Source of the DNA: Acidithiobacillus montserratensis
GTDB taxonomy: Bacteria; Pseudomonadota; Gammaproteobacteria; Acidithiobacillales; Acidithiobacillaceae
Assembly (NCBI RefSeq): GCF_018853465.1
Contig: NZ_JABBOU010000054.1
Location: 1 to 26,782, forward strand
Length of the DNA: 26,782 bases
Reading direction: 5' to 3'
Below the pieces are notes generated by a model, which ran no database searches, was not told the DNA's origin, and was given only the letters and a program-made list of their open reading frames with translations. Position 1 is the first letter of the stretch; the number at the start of each line of letters is the position of its first letter. Positions 15,970-23,273 of this stretch are shown here, in pieces. Made by a program: the position numbers and the translations under genes.

Positions 15970-16080
15970 AATGTTGCAATCCCATATGTTCTACACTGAC
16001 CCTCTCGTAGCCGTTCTACCTGCCAAACACCCGCTCTGTCCGGCTTCTCTCAATCTGTCAGTTCTGAAATATGCCAGATG
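15970..16080 (+). pseudogene. Fragment of a LysR-family regulator (substrate-binding domain)
   Basis: The + frame reads HMFYTDPLVAVLPAKHPLC then PASLNLSVLKYA, matching the segment (..EPLVAVLPAHHPLA...L.L..L) in the effector-binding domain of LysR regulators. Only about 35 codons are recognisable. It begins just after the right end of the IS3 remnant and fades before the 70-bp repeat element, so it was probably cut by the insertion. Confidence 0.45.
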
Positions 16081-16126
16081 GCGAGCACGCCGCCTACTAA
16101 ATATCACTCCTCAAGATACTGGGCGC

Positions 16127-16196
16127 GAATGACCGCTTCCGCTGCCCTGCCGCCGTTGATCTCTGATGGTGGGCAGTAGACTGATTGCAGTCATTC
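16127..16196 (+). repeat. 70-bp inverted-repeat element, copy A
   Basis: Begins GAATGACCGCTTCCGCTGCC and ends GCAGTCATTC; the ends are near-perfect inverted repeats (one mismatch in ten). It aligns without gaps to the element at 21157-21226 with 56 of 70 positions identical by my count. The pair flanks the mercury operon in direct orientation. Small, non-coding, hairpin-capable: a MITE- or REP-like element. Confidence 0.6.
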
Positions 16197-16547
16197 AGCA
16201 GCGGAAAGCAAATGGCCCAAAGCAGTTATCCAAGTTGAGTTCATCAGTGCCCGGAGCTAGGCCATAAATTGCTTTATCTGGCCGATACATTGCTGGGAAA
16301 ATTCAATGTGATTCATAAACTGAATCTGGCTGGGGTAAAAAACCCAGGGGCTATTCTCCTTTTGAAGCTCAGTTTCAGCAGCAGGTGATAGAAAATCATT
16401 TCCTGATGATTTCGGGGAAGTAGATCGATACCCAGCCATAGATGATCCCCGTGGAGTAGTACTTCAACATCACTACCGACCTCCACGTCAAAGGTGGAAC
16501 CTGCGGACCAGCGACTCGAGGCCTCTACCCTGAAATGGAGGTCATGC
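16197..16547. other. 351-bp relic spacer before the mercury promoter
   Basis: No gene recognised. A + frame from about 16260 is open for some 40 codons (GHKLLYLADTLLGKFNVIHK...), with no ribosome-binding site and no family match. The rest has stops in all frames. Probably decayed sequence between the repeat element and the mer promoter. Confidence 0.3.
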
Positions 16548-16579
16548 TTGACACCGTACTATGCTACGGCATCTATAGT
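16548..16579 (+). promoter_or_regulatory. MerR-type promoter/operator of the mercury operon
   Basis: TTGACA (16548-16553) and TATAGT (16574-16579) are 20 bases apart, longer than the usual 17, as in promoters twisted open by MerR proteins. The spacer holds the dyad CCGTAC-TATG-CTACGG (16554-16569), which has the size and outer arms of the Tn21/Tn501 mer operator (CCGTAC-N4-GTACGG). It lies 56 bases before the merT start. MerR from this operon is the likely regulator. Confidence 0.75.
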
Positions 16580-16635
16580 CCTTAGTAGACAGGTTGAAGA
16601 ACGCTTCTATCCAGGTGAGTGGAGGTTCAGACGTT

Positions 16636-17055
16636 ATGGATACTAAGGTCAGTAAATCGGATCCACAGGGATCTGGCTGCGCCACCAATAACTCGAATAT
16701 GCAGAATGTCCGACCAAAGGGGCTATGGGGGTTGTTAGTAGCGGTCGTAGTGGGTTTCCTAGCTTCCGCTTGCTGTGTCTTGCCGCTATTGCTGATTGTG
16801 GCTGGTGTAGGCGGCGCATGGATGGCTAACTTGCGGGTGCTTGATCCTTACGCCCCTTACCTGGATGTGGTCGTGTTGCTCTTTTTGGGATACGCCCACG
16901 TTCAAAATTATCGCGAAAAAAAGGCGCTGGCCTGTAGTTCGTGTTCGATGGTTGGACGATTGGGCCGTTGGCAATCCCCTCTTTTATGGGCGGGTACCGT
17001 TTTGGTTATTGTCTTTCTGGCATTGCCGCATGTGTTGCCCGGCTTGTTGATGTAG
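16636..17055 (+). CDS. merT: Mercuric ion transport protein MerT
   Basis: 139 residues from ATG 16636, with GGAGG ten bases upstream. Three membrane helices: the first has the Cys pair CC46-47 in FLASACCVLPLLL, and the cytoplasmic loop has C100-x-x-C103 (ACSSCSM). The segment VGGAWMANLRVLDPYAPYLD is typical of MerT. It takes Hg(II) from periplasmic MerP and passes it inward to MerA. The N-terminal 25 residues are longer and more polar than in Tn501 MerT. First gene after the MerR-type promoter. Confidence 0.88.
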   Translation: MDTKVSKSDPQGSGCATNNSNMQNVRPKGLWGLLVAVVVGFLASACCVLPLLLIVAGVGGAWMANLRVLDPYAPYLDVVVLLFLGYAHVQNYREKKALACSSCSMVGRLGRWQSPLLWAGTVLVIVFLALPHVLPGLLM

Positions 17056-17090
17056 TTCTTTTAAATTGCAATGCACTCAAGGAGACTAAA

Positions 17091-17447
17091 ATGCACATAA
17101 AGATAAATTCAGGAAAAAATCTGGTGTTAATATCTGCGCTTTCGCTGCTGACGAGCGGTGTGCTCGCTATGCCTTTCGCGTGGGCTGGCACGCCTTCTTC
17201 TGCTGCTGTCGTGCAGGCAGCTTCTGTTACGTCGGTATTCAGCGTGCCGTCAATGAGCTGTGGGGATAAGGCCTGTGAAACGGCTATTTATATTGCACTG
17301 CATCGCATCCCAGGTGTGCAGCATATCCATATTGATGACATGAAAAGGACGGTGACGGTGACCTATGATGCCAAAAAAGTGAGCCCATCTGTTCTCCTGA
17401 AAACCTTTAGGAATATTGGGTATCCGGCTTCTTTGGCGCATGCTTAA
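17091..17447 (+). CDS. merP: Periplasmic mercury-binding protein MerP, variant metal site
   Basis: 118 residues from ATG 17091 (AAGGAG 8 bases upstream). A signal peptide ends near AWA (about residue 32), followed by a linker and one HMA-like domain: FSVPSMSCGDKACETAIYIAL, then VTVTYDAKKVSP and IGYPASL. In normal MerP the site is GMTCxxC; here the cysteines are C57 and C62, with four residues between them instead of two. Fold and position between merT and merA support MerP, delivering Hg(II) to MerT, but the binding geometry must differ or the affinity be changed. Confidence 0.75.
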   Translation: MHIKINSGKNLVLISALSLLTSGVLAMPFAWAGTPSSAAVVQAASVTSVFSVPSMSCGDKACETAIYIALHRIPGVQHIHIDDMKRTVTVTYDAKKVSPSVLLKTFRNIGYPASLAHA

Positions 17448-17483
17448 TTCGCGTATTGAATTACGAATACAAGGAGTATCACG

Positions 17484-19142
17484 ATGAAAAAAAACATTCA
17501 GTTGAACATACTCGGGATGACATGTACGCACTGCGCTTTGACCGTAGAAAAAGCCCTTAAGGACGTCGCCGGTGTCGACAAAGCAAACGTTTTCTTTCCT
17601 GAAGGTTATGCGGAGGTGGAGGTAGCCGACGACGTTGCTGATTCCGTGCTCACTGCGGCTGTCGTCAAGAGCGGTTACGGCGCACAGGTCGCCAAGGTGG
17701 ACGCAGACCTGCACGACCGAAGCACTCGTGTTGATGCGCCTGCAGCAGAAAAATTACACGTGATTGTTCTGGGATCTGGATCGGGAGCCTTCGCTGCGGC
17801 GATCCGCTGTGTTGATGGTGGCGCGCGCGTTACGATGATCGAAAAAGGGACGTTGGGGGGAACCTGCGTCAATATTGGCTGCGTTCCGTCCAAAATCATG
17901 ATCCGCGCGGCGCAAATGGCACATTGGCAGCGCGCACACCCATTCCAGGGACTGGGCCATTGTGAGCCTACGGTGGAACGTGTGGCACTGGTGGCGCAGC
18001 AGCAGCAGCGTGTGAACGAACTCCGCAACGAAAAATACGTCAACGTACTCGCTTCTCATCCAGAGATTACCCTGCTCCAGGGAACCGCTCGATTCGCCGA
18101 TGCCCATACTATTGTCGTGCGCACCGACGATGGAAAAGAGCAGTCCGTTCGGGGAGATCGCATTCTTATTGCTGTTGGTGCGCATCCCCATGTGCCTCGA
18201 ATACACGGATTGAACCAGACTCCCTACTGGACGTCGACAGAAGCACTTGTCGCCGAAGAAATACCCCGGCATCTGGTGGTATTGGGTGCTTCGGTGGTGG
18301 CTGTAGAGTTGGCACAGGCTTTCCGCAGACTGGGTGCAGAGGTCACTATTCTGGCACGCAGTACCTTGTTATCCAGGGAAGATCCAGCACTGGGCGCGGG
18401 TTTACAGACTGTCTTTGCAGAAGAAGGTATCCGGGTGCTTCAGCAGACGGTTCCAGAAAGCGTGCACCATAATAATGGGCAGTTCGAGATCCAGATTGAT
18501 TCGGAGCGGCTCCGTGCAGATCAGTTGCTGGTGGCAACGGGTCGCCAACCCAATACGCAGGACTTGGGATTGGAATCCCTTGGAGTTGCCACCAACGAGT
18601 TTGGTGCCATCCTGGTTGATGACCACATGCGTACGAGCGTTTCCCACATTTTTGCGGCAGGAGACTGCACTACGCATCCTCAGTTCGTGTATGTCGCCGC
18701 TGCGGGGGGCACACGTGCCGCCGTCAACATGTTAGGAGGCGATGCCGCACTGGATCTAAGTGCCATGCCGTCTGTGGTCTTTACAGATCCGCAAGTGGCT
18801 ACGGTTGGACTGGATGAAAGGGCGGCTGAAAAGCGGGGGATCAAAACTATCAGCCGGACCCTGAGTCTGGAGAATGTCCCCAGAGCCTTGGCGAATTTGG
18901 ACACCCGAGGATTTATCAAGCTGGTAGTGGACGAACCCACTGGAAAATTCTTGGGGGCGCAGATTCTGGCTGCTGAGGGTGGTGAAATTGTCCAGTCTGC
19001 GGTATTGGCTCTACGGGGTGGATTGCGCTTCCAGGATTTGGCGGATCAACTATTTCCCTATTTGACCATGGTGGAAGGACTGAAACTCTGTGCCCAGACA
19101 TTTACCAAGGATGTCAAGCAATTGTCCTGTTGTGCCGGCTAA
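17484..19142 (+). CDS. merA: Mercuric reductase MerA
   Basis: 552 residues. An N-terminal HMA domain carries GMTCTHC (C14, C17). The flavoprotein core begins at VIVLGSGSGAFAAAIR, with the redox-active disulfide GGTCVNIGCVPSK (C128, C133), the NADPH-binding segment VVLGASVVAVELAQAF, and the FAD site IFAAGDCT. The C-terminus ends SCCAG with the vicinal pair C549-C550 that hands Hg(II) to the active site of the partner subunit. It reduces Hg(II) to volatile Hg(0) with NADPH in the cytoplasm. AAGGAG lies 9 bases before the ATG. Confidence 0.95.
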   Translation: MKKNIQLNILGMTCTHCALTVEKALKDVAGVDKANVFFPEGYAEVEVADDVADSVLTAAVVKSGYGAQVAKVDADLHDRSTRVDAPAAEKLHVIVLGSGSGAFAAAIRCVDGGARVTMIEKGTLGGTCVNIGCVPSKIMIRAAQMAHWQRAHPFQGLGHCEPTVERVALVAQQQQRVNELRNEKYVNVLASHPEITLLQGTARFADAHTIVVRTDDGKEQSVRGDRILIAVGAHPHVPRIHGLNQTPYWTSTEALVAEEIPRHLVVLGASVVAVELAQAFRRLGAEVTILARSTLLSREDPALGAGLQTVFAEEGIRVLQQTVPESVHHNNGQFEIQIDSERLRADQLLVATGRQPNTQDLGLESLGVATNEFGAILVDDHMRTSVSHIFAAGDCTTHPQFVYVAAAGGTRAAVNMLGGDAALDLSAMPSVVFTDPQVATVGLDERAAEKRGIKTISRTLSLENVPRALANLDTRGFIKLVVDEPTGKFLGAQILAAEGGEIVQSAVLALRGGLRFQDLADQLFPYLTMVEGLKLCAQTFTKDVKQLSCCAG

Positions 19143-19160
19143 CGGATAAGGAAAGCCATC

Positions 19161-19817
19161 ATGCGTCAGGATCACATGGAAAGAGGGCTGCAAAATTTAT
19201 TGAGAGAATTCCCGCTCCAGTCCCGAGTCATGAACGAACCGGAGCCTGTACAGAAGATCTATGCAGAAATTATACGATTCTGGGTACTGCATGCGCATCC
19301 ACCATTGGCGCAGAATTTTCCCGAAATCCCATTGCAAAGGTTGAGGATGCTGGATGCAGTCGCAATCAGTCCGGAAGGCTTGATCGGTGCTTATCCCTTC
19401 AGCGCGAAGGAAACCCCTATTCGTGTCTCGAATGGGAAACACCAGTCCATATTTGCGATGTGCGCCATTGATGCGCTCGCGATACCGTTCTTGTGGAATG
19501 CTCCCATAGAGATTGAGAGCGCATGTCACGATTGTGCTGTGGCTATTAAATGGGGCTTGGATCCAAACGGGGATAGCCCGGACATTATCGGAGCTCCCTA
19601 CGTTGCCATGGGGCACCTGGATGGGAAAACCTGCGCGGAACAACCGGCATGTAGCGGGCTGTGTACAGGTATATATTTTCTTTGCACGGCGTGCGCCAGG
19701 AATCTGACAATGGCTATTTATCCGTTACAGGAAGCGCAGTACATCAGTCAGATGTTTTTCGGTTTCCAGGTTGCTCTGCTGCAAAAATTTCAGTATCTGC
19801 AAGGAGATTTGCCATGA
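19161..19817 (+). CDS. merB: Organomercurial lyase MerB
   Basis: 218 residues. The catalytic segment FAMCAIDALAIP has C101 and D104, equal to C96 and D99 of the R388-type enzyme. ESACHDC gives C122 in the place of structural C117, and GLCTGIYFLC gives C168 as the likely match to C159. YPFSAKETPIRV precedes as in other members. It breaks carbon-mercury bonds and passes Hg(II) to MerA. The sequence is divergent and has extra cysteines (C159, C164, C175, C178) in the C-terminal third. Eighteen bases after merA; its end overlaps the merR start by four bases. Confidence 0.82.
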   Translation: MRQDHMERGLQNLLREFPLQSRVMNEPEPVQKIYAEIIRFWVLHAHPPLAQNFPEIPLQRLRMLDAVAISPEGLIGAYPFSAKETPIRVSNGKHQSIFAMCAIDALAIPFLWNAPIEIESACHDCAVAIKWGLDPNGDSPDIIGAPYVAMGHLDGKTCAEQPACSGLCTGIYFLCTACARNLTMAIYPLQEAQYISQMFFGFQVALLQKFQYLQGDLP

Positions 19818-20278
19818 CTGAGCCATCTCATCGACAAGGTTATCGTATTGGCGAAGTGGCCAGTGCTGCCGGTGTCCATGTCGAAACGGTACGCTATTAC
19901 GAACGGGAAGGTCTTATCGTGCAGCCCAAGAAGCCGCATCTTGGATCCCGTCGGTATCCCGAGGAGACTATTGCACGCATTCGGTTTATCAAGCACGCCC
20001 AAAAGCTTGGCTTTACCTTAAAAGAAGCGCGTGAACTCCTTCTGTTGCAGACCAACAAAACCCAAGCCTGTGGTGCAGTACTGCATCAGGCAAAAATCAA
20101 ACAATCTGCGGTGCTTGCAAAAATTAAGGCTTTGCGAAGACTGGAAATCGTACTGGCCCGTCTAATTCAGGATTGCCAACAAGAATATCCCAACCAGCAT
20201 CATGCTTGTCCGATTTTGGAATGCCTGGAAGCAGATGACGCAAACATGGATGATTTGCTTACGGACGCGGAAGAATGA
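19814..20278 (+). CDS. merR: Mercury-responsive regulator MerR
   Basis: 154 residues from ATG 19814 (AAGGAGA 6 bases upstream); the frame is open further upstream inside merB, but the HTH starts here: YRIGEVASAAGVHVETVRYYEREGL. The long dimerisation helix follows. Cysteines 86, 121 and 132 correspond to C82, C117 and C126 of Tn501 MerR; C86-C121 spacing is the same, but C121-C132 is two residues longer and holds two histidines (CQQEYPNQHHAC). Placed at the 3' side of the operon and on the same strand, unlike the usual divergent merR. It should repress and activate the promoter at 16548. Confidence 0.85.
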   Translation: MTEPSHRQGYRIGEVASAAGVHVETVRYYEREGLIVQPKKPHLGSRRYPEETIARIRFIKHAQKLGFTLKEARELLLLQTNKTQACGAVLHQAKIKQSAVLAKIKALRRLEIVLARLIQDCQQEYPNQHHACPILECLEADDANMDDLLTDAEE

Positions 20279-20314
20279 TGATGATGGCCTTGAGCCAATT
20301 CGGCTGGAAATGAT

Positions 20315-20833
20315 ATGGAAATCCTTCAACGAATTTTTAACGCCGTATTAATTGCCGCTCTTTTTTGTTCGATACCGGAACAGTCTTGTGCAAAAGCCGT
20401 TGCCAAGACAACTTTTCTTCCGCAGATGGTTTTGACTAATCTTTCCGGAAGGAAAGTGGATTTAAACAATCTCAAAGGCAAGGTCATGGTGGTAAACTTA
20501 TGGGCCAACTGGTGTCCGTTTTGCCATGAGGAAACACCTGGGTTTGTTCGTCTCCATCAAAATCTGGGCTCCAAGGTGCGCTTCGTGGGTATAGCACTGG
20601 ATGGCAAAAGATCTGCTGAGAAATTTATAGATAAGGAGCACGTCAAGTATCTAACACTCTTGGCTGGAGCACATCCGAGCAAAGTCCTTTCGGCGATTGG
20701 AGATCGAAATGAAATGCTTCCCTATACGCTCATCGTCGACCCCGATGGGCGTATAGTAGAACGTCATCTGGGATTTTTTTCTGCATCCAAACTCGCCATG
20801 GCCATCAACCGAGTCATACGTAAATATCCCTAA
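20315..20833 (+). CDS. TlpA/ResA-like thiol-disulfide oxidoreductase
   Basis: 172 residues. The N-terminus has a hydrophobic signal (about 6-26), then a thioredoxin fold with NLWANWCPFCHEETPGF (C67, C70), FVGIALDGKR and the cis-Pro segment MLPYTLIVDPDGRIV. Periplasmic or membrane-tethered reductases of this type keep cysteines reduced or mature cytochromes. It follows merR by 36 bases on the same strand and is probably part of the mercury transcript; keeping MerP cysteines reduced would make sense but is inference. Ribosome-binding site weak. Confidence 0.75.
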   Translation: MEILQRIFNAVLIAALFCSIPEQSCAKAVAKTTFLPQMVLTNLSGRKVDLNNLKGKVMVVNLWANWCPFCHEETPGFVRLHQNLGSKVRFVGIALDGKRSAEKFIDKEHVKYLTLLAGAHPSKVLSAIGDRNEMLPYTLIVDPDGRIVERHLGFFSASKLAMAINRVIRKYP

Positions 20834-20938
20834 CTGGAGTATGTAGTATCGTGTCTTCCTTTATTCTGCCGGTAGTTGGATGCATTACATTTGCGCGGAC
20901 GAATAGCCAGTGCACTACCGCTCAGAAACAAACCCGTG

Positions 20939-21084
20939 ATGCGTACGCAATTACGCCGGCCAACCTACCCAGATGGTTATCGCATTGACGAACTTAGCGC
21001 AGAAAAACCTATGCAACTGCAGGATTGAAGGTCTACCAAAGGCATGCTCTTGGCCTTTTTCAGCCACCAGCCATGATTTTCTAA
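20939..21084 (+). pseudogene. Frameshifted N-terminal relic of a MerR-family regulator
   Basis: From ATG 20939 one frame reads RPTYPDGYRIDELSAE, the start of a MerR-type HTH. Around 20998 the next frame continues TAGLKVYQRHALGLFQPPAM, resembling the second half of the HTH and the wing (..VRAYQxRGLLPPP). The two halves together cover about 45 residues of a MerR DNA-binding domain, then stop. It is not a copy of the merR upstream. The rest of 20834-21373 holds only repeat copy B and no gene I can recognise. Confidence 0.42.
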
Positions 21085-21156
21085 ATTCATGCTCATAAGA
21101 CTGCCACGTTTTACAGCATTAGTGACGAGTTGCGAAAACATGACGGGCAATCCGCC

Positions 21157-21226
21157 GAATGACCGCTTCCGCTGCCATACCGCCGTTGCGTCCTGATGGC
21201 CGGCAACAGACTGTTTGCGATCATTG
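21157..21226 (+). repeat. 70-bp inverted-repeat element, copy B
   Basis: Same 70-bp length as copy A at 16127-16196 with 56 identical positions, no gaps. Ends GAATGACCGC and GCGATCATTG are inverted repeats with mismatches. Together the two direct copies bracket the mercury operon and the MerR relic. Confidence 0.6.
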
Positions 21227-21373
21227 GCTCTCATTGAGTCGACTACGTGGCCCCTTGTGATTTTCAAAACCTAACCTTGCTAGGCAGCTAGCATTAGGAA
21301 ATCATTCCAGAATGTACTGATCTACTCACAAAAGATATCGGCACTTTAATTGTTATGATGAATAAATATGCAA

Positions 21374-22372
21374 CTACTGTTCTGGCGTTTTAGACGCCAG
21401 TTCAAAGATTCCGATACACTGTTCGAAGTGGTTTATCACCTCTTGGCAACATAATTCAGTCAGATAAATAACACCCCAGTATCTTTGTATGGCATCAATC
21501 TCGTTGATATTTAAAACGGATCCATCAGTTAACATGAAGTGCGCTACTATATCTCTGAATTGTTTTGTCAAGTAATCATCGAAAAAGAACGTAATTGATC
21601 TCCCGATGTATTTCTTTTGATCTTCTGGTATGTCGTTAATTATTGGGACTTTAGATAGCATCGGAGGGAGGTTCACATTTTTACATTTTGCCTCTTTATA
21701 AATCTTAGATCTTAGTGTTTTTAGTAGCCCCTCTAATATTTTATACAAACACAGAAATTTATAAAATGGGCTTTGAGCGTTTCTGGATTCTCTATATAAT
21801 GCATAAACTGGTTCTAACATGGGAACAATTTTTACCGTTCCGTGGTTTAGTGTTGTCGTTAAGTAATAAGGAGTTATTAATTCTGTTGATGAAATCTTAT
21901 GTATCTGATCAATAACTGTGACTTGAACTATTTGTAGTGGTATTTTCCCAATATATGACAGGTGATCCAATATTGGAGTTACTACTTTATTAAAGGTGCT
22001 ATGCGCCTCCGTGATTGATTTTGCGTTGCAATCTATTTGAACGGCTGATATTCTATTTTCACTATTCGTGAACAGTGTGATATCTCCATCAAAAATTGTG
22101 CTTCTGAACTTTGCAGCTCCCCCTGATAAGGTTAGCAGACTGTCTCCAGAACGCTCGTCGAAATTAATATTTATATTCGTTCCTTTTATTTCGTTGCTTA
22201 TAGCTAGTCGGCCACTAACGCGGAACCCCCTTAATGACAGATCATTGAGACTCTGACTACTATGTGAATCGTTACCTTTTTCTCCAAAGTGCGGGACGAC
22301 CGCCACCTTGGTGATTAGGCCGGGTATTCCCAAACTAAACTGGGGGGATTGTGCTGTATTTTTTTCGGTCAT
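21374..22372 (-). CDS. MauJ-like protein of unknown function with a HEPN-type Rx4H motif
   Basis: 332 residues, cytoplasmic, no signal peptide. The first 110 residues form a beta-rich part; the second half is helical. SPFYKFLCLYKILEGLLKTLR (about 201-221) resembles proteins annotated as MauJ, and QFRDIVAHFM contains R273-x4-H278, the spacing of the HEPN ribonuclease motif. A tie to methylamine use is unlikely since no mau genes are near. The gene is much more AT-rich than its neighbours and stands alone between relics and a tetR gene, a sign of recent transfer. It may be a solitary defence or accessory gene; function unproven. Confidence 0.45.
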   Translation of the reverse strand: MTEKNTAQSPQFSLGIPGLITKVAVVPHFGEKGNDSHSSQSLNDLSLRGFRVSGRLAISNEIKGTNININFDERSGDSLLTLSGGAAKFRSTIFDGDITLFTNSENRISAVQIDCNAKSITEAHSTFNKVVTPILDHLSYIGKIPLQIVQVTVIDQIHKISSTELITPYYLTTTLNHGTVKIVPMLEPVYALYRESRNAQSPFYKFLCLYKILEGLLKTLRSKIYKEAKCKNVNLPPMLSKVPIINDIPEDQKKYIGRSITFFFDDYLTKQFRDIVAHFMLTDGSVLNINEIDAIQRYWGVIYLTELCCQEVINHFEQCIGIFELASKTPEQ

Positions 22373-22469
22373 TCTACTGTCCTCTGAAGTTGGCTGGCAA
22401 TGCTGATGGAATTCTCAGCCGGAAAGTAAAACTGGGGCTACCAATTCCGCTTTGGAACTTTTCCCATTA

Positions 22470-22494
22470 GCGATCACGATATGAATGTGATCGC
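22470..22494. repeat. Perfect 8-bp inverted repeat between the MauJ-like and tetR genes
   Basis: GCGATCAC and GTGATCGC are separated by GATATGAAT. Both neighbouring genes are on the minus strand; the repeat lies about 95 bases upstream of the MauJ-like start and past the tetR stop. It could be an operator for the MauJ-like gene or a terminator stem for tetR; no T-run is seen. Confidence 0.4.
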
Positions 22495-22588
22495 TGCGGC
22501 AATGGGGGCTGATTTCGCCCGATAGATGCCGGAGTGACAGATCAAACAGTTAGTCTGCCCGCCGAAATACCCAAAGGATATGGGCGCG

Positions 22589-23200
22589 TCACGTCTGCGC
22601 TTTAAGGCAGCGCATACCCTCTATTAACTGTTTGAATCCATGGATTGCTTCTGCCGGCTCTCCCCACGCTGCCCGGACTACGGCACCATCTATAGCCATG
22701 GCGACGGCACCCGCCAAACCTTCCCGATCGCAATTCTCGGGTAGTAGGCCATCAATCACTTCGCGTAGTTCGGCCTTGTGCTGCATTGTTCTTTGCGCGA
22801 CTTCAGGCATTGAAGACCCCATTTCCCCCAGCGCGTTGATGAAGGCACACCCCCTAAAAGCAGAGTTAGCAAACCATTCCTGTAAAACTGGTGCAATGGC
22901 CAGAAGATTGTTACCGTACTTTCGGAGAGCATCCTGAAACCAGGATATCCATATACGATGACGATAATCCAGAAAGGCCAAAATCAGATCGTTTTTACTC
23001 GGGAAGTGGCGATAAAAGGTCACCTTTGTGACGCCCGCTTCCGCAATGATGCGATCAACGCCCGTGCTACGAATGCCTTCACGATAAAAAAGTGTGTGCG
23101 CCGTGCGCAGAATGCGCTCACGCGCAGGAGGTTTGGTCTGGTCCATGACTGCGGAATTGGAAGGTGTATCCATCATGACATGGTAGACAGATCGTTCCAT
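22589..23200 (-). CDS. TetR/AcrR-family transcriptional regulator
   Basis: 203 residues from ATG 23200; other starts at codons 9, 10 and 19 are possible and none has a strong ribosome-binding site. The HTH is clear: RERILRTAHTLFYREGIRST, then VDRIIAEAGVTKVTFYRHFPSKNDLI. The C-terminal ligand-binding part has FRGCAFINALGEMG, seen in TetR proteins that respond to small electrophiles or aromatics. Divergent from a DUF1348 gene, with a palindrome between them, so it probably represses that gene and itself. Confidence 0.82.
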   Translation of the reverse strand: MERSVYHVMMDTPSNSAVMDQTKPPARERILRTAHTLFYREGIRSTGVDRIIAEAGVTKVTFYRHFPSKNDLILAFLDYRHRIWISWFQDALRKYGNNLLAIAPVLQEWFANSAFRGCAFINALGEMGSSMPEVAQRTMQHKAELREVIDGLLPENCDREGLAGAVAMAIDGAVVRAAWGEPAEAIHGFKQLIEGMRCLKAQT

Positions 23201-23220
23201 GGTGTCTAGAATTATCCGAA

Positions 23221-23238
23221 GTAGACAGACCGGTCTAC
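23221..23238. promoter_or_regulatory. Probable TetR operator in the tetR/DUF1348 divergent region
   Basis: GTAGACAGACCGGTCTAC: outer arms GTAGAC/GTCTAC and a perfect inner palindrome AGACCGGTCT. It resembles operators of NemR-like TetR proteins (TAGACC..GGTCTA). A second half-like GGTAGACAGA is at 23182-23191 inside the tetR 5' end. It lies 20 bases from the tetR start and 35 from the DUF1348 start. Confidence 0.6.
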
Positions 23239-23273
23239 ATTAAACGATCTCGAAACAGAGGAGAGCACTAACG

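Noticed and set aside
16257..16439. Minus strand 60-codon ORF upstream of the mer promoter as a divergent merR
   Set aside because: No HTH or metal-binding cysteines; the real merR is downstream of merB.
23221..23238. The TetR operator as another copy of the transfer-gene palindrome
   Set aside because: It shares GTAGAC and GTCTAC but in reverse arm order with a different centre, so the same protein is unlikely to read both.
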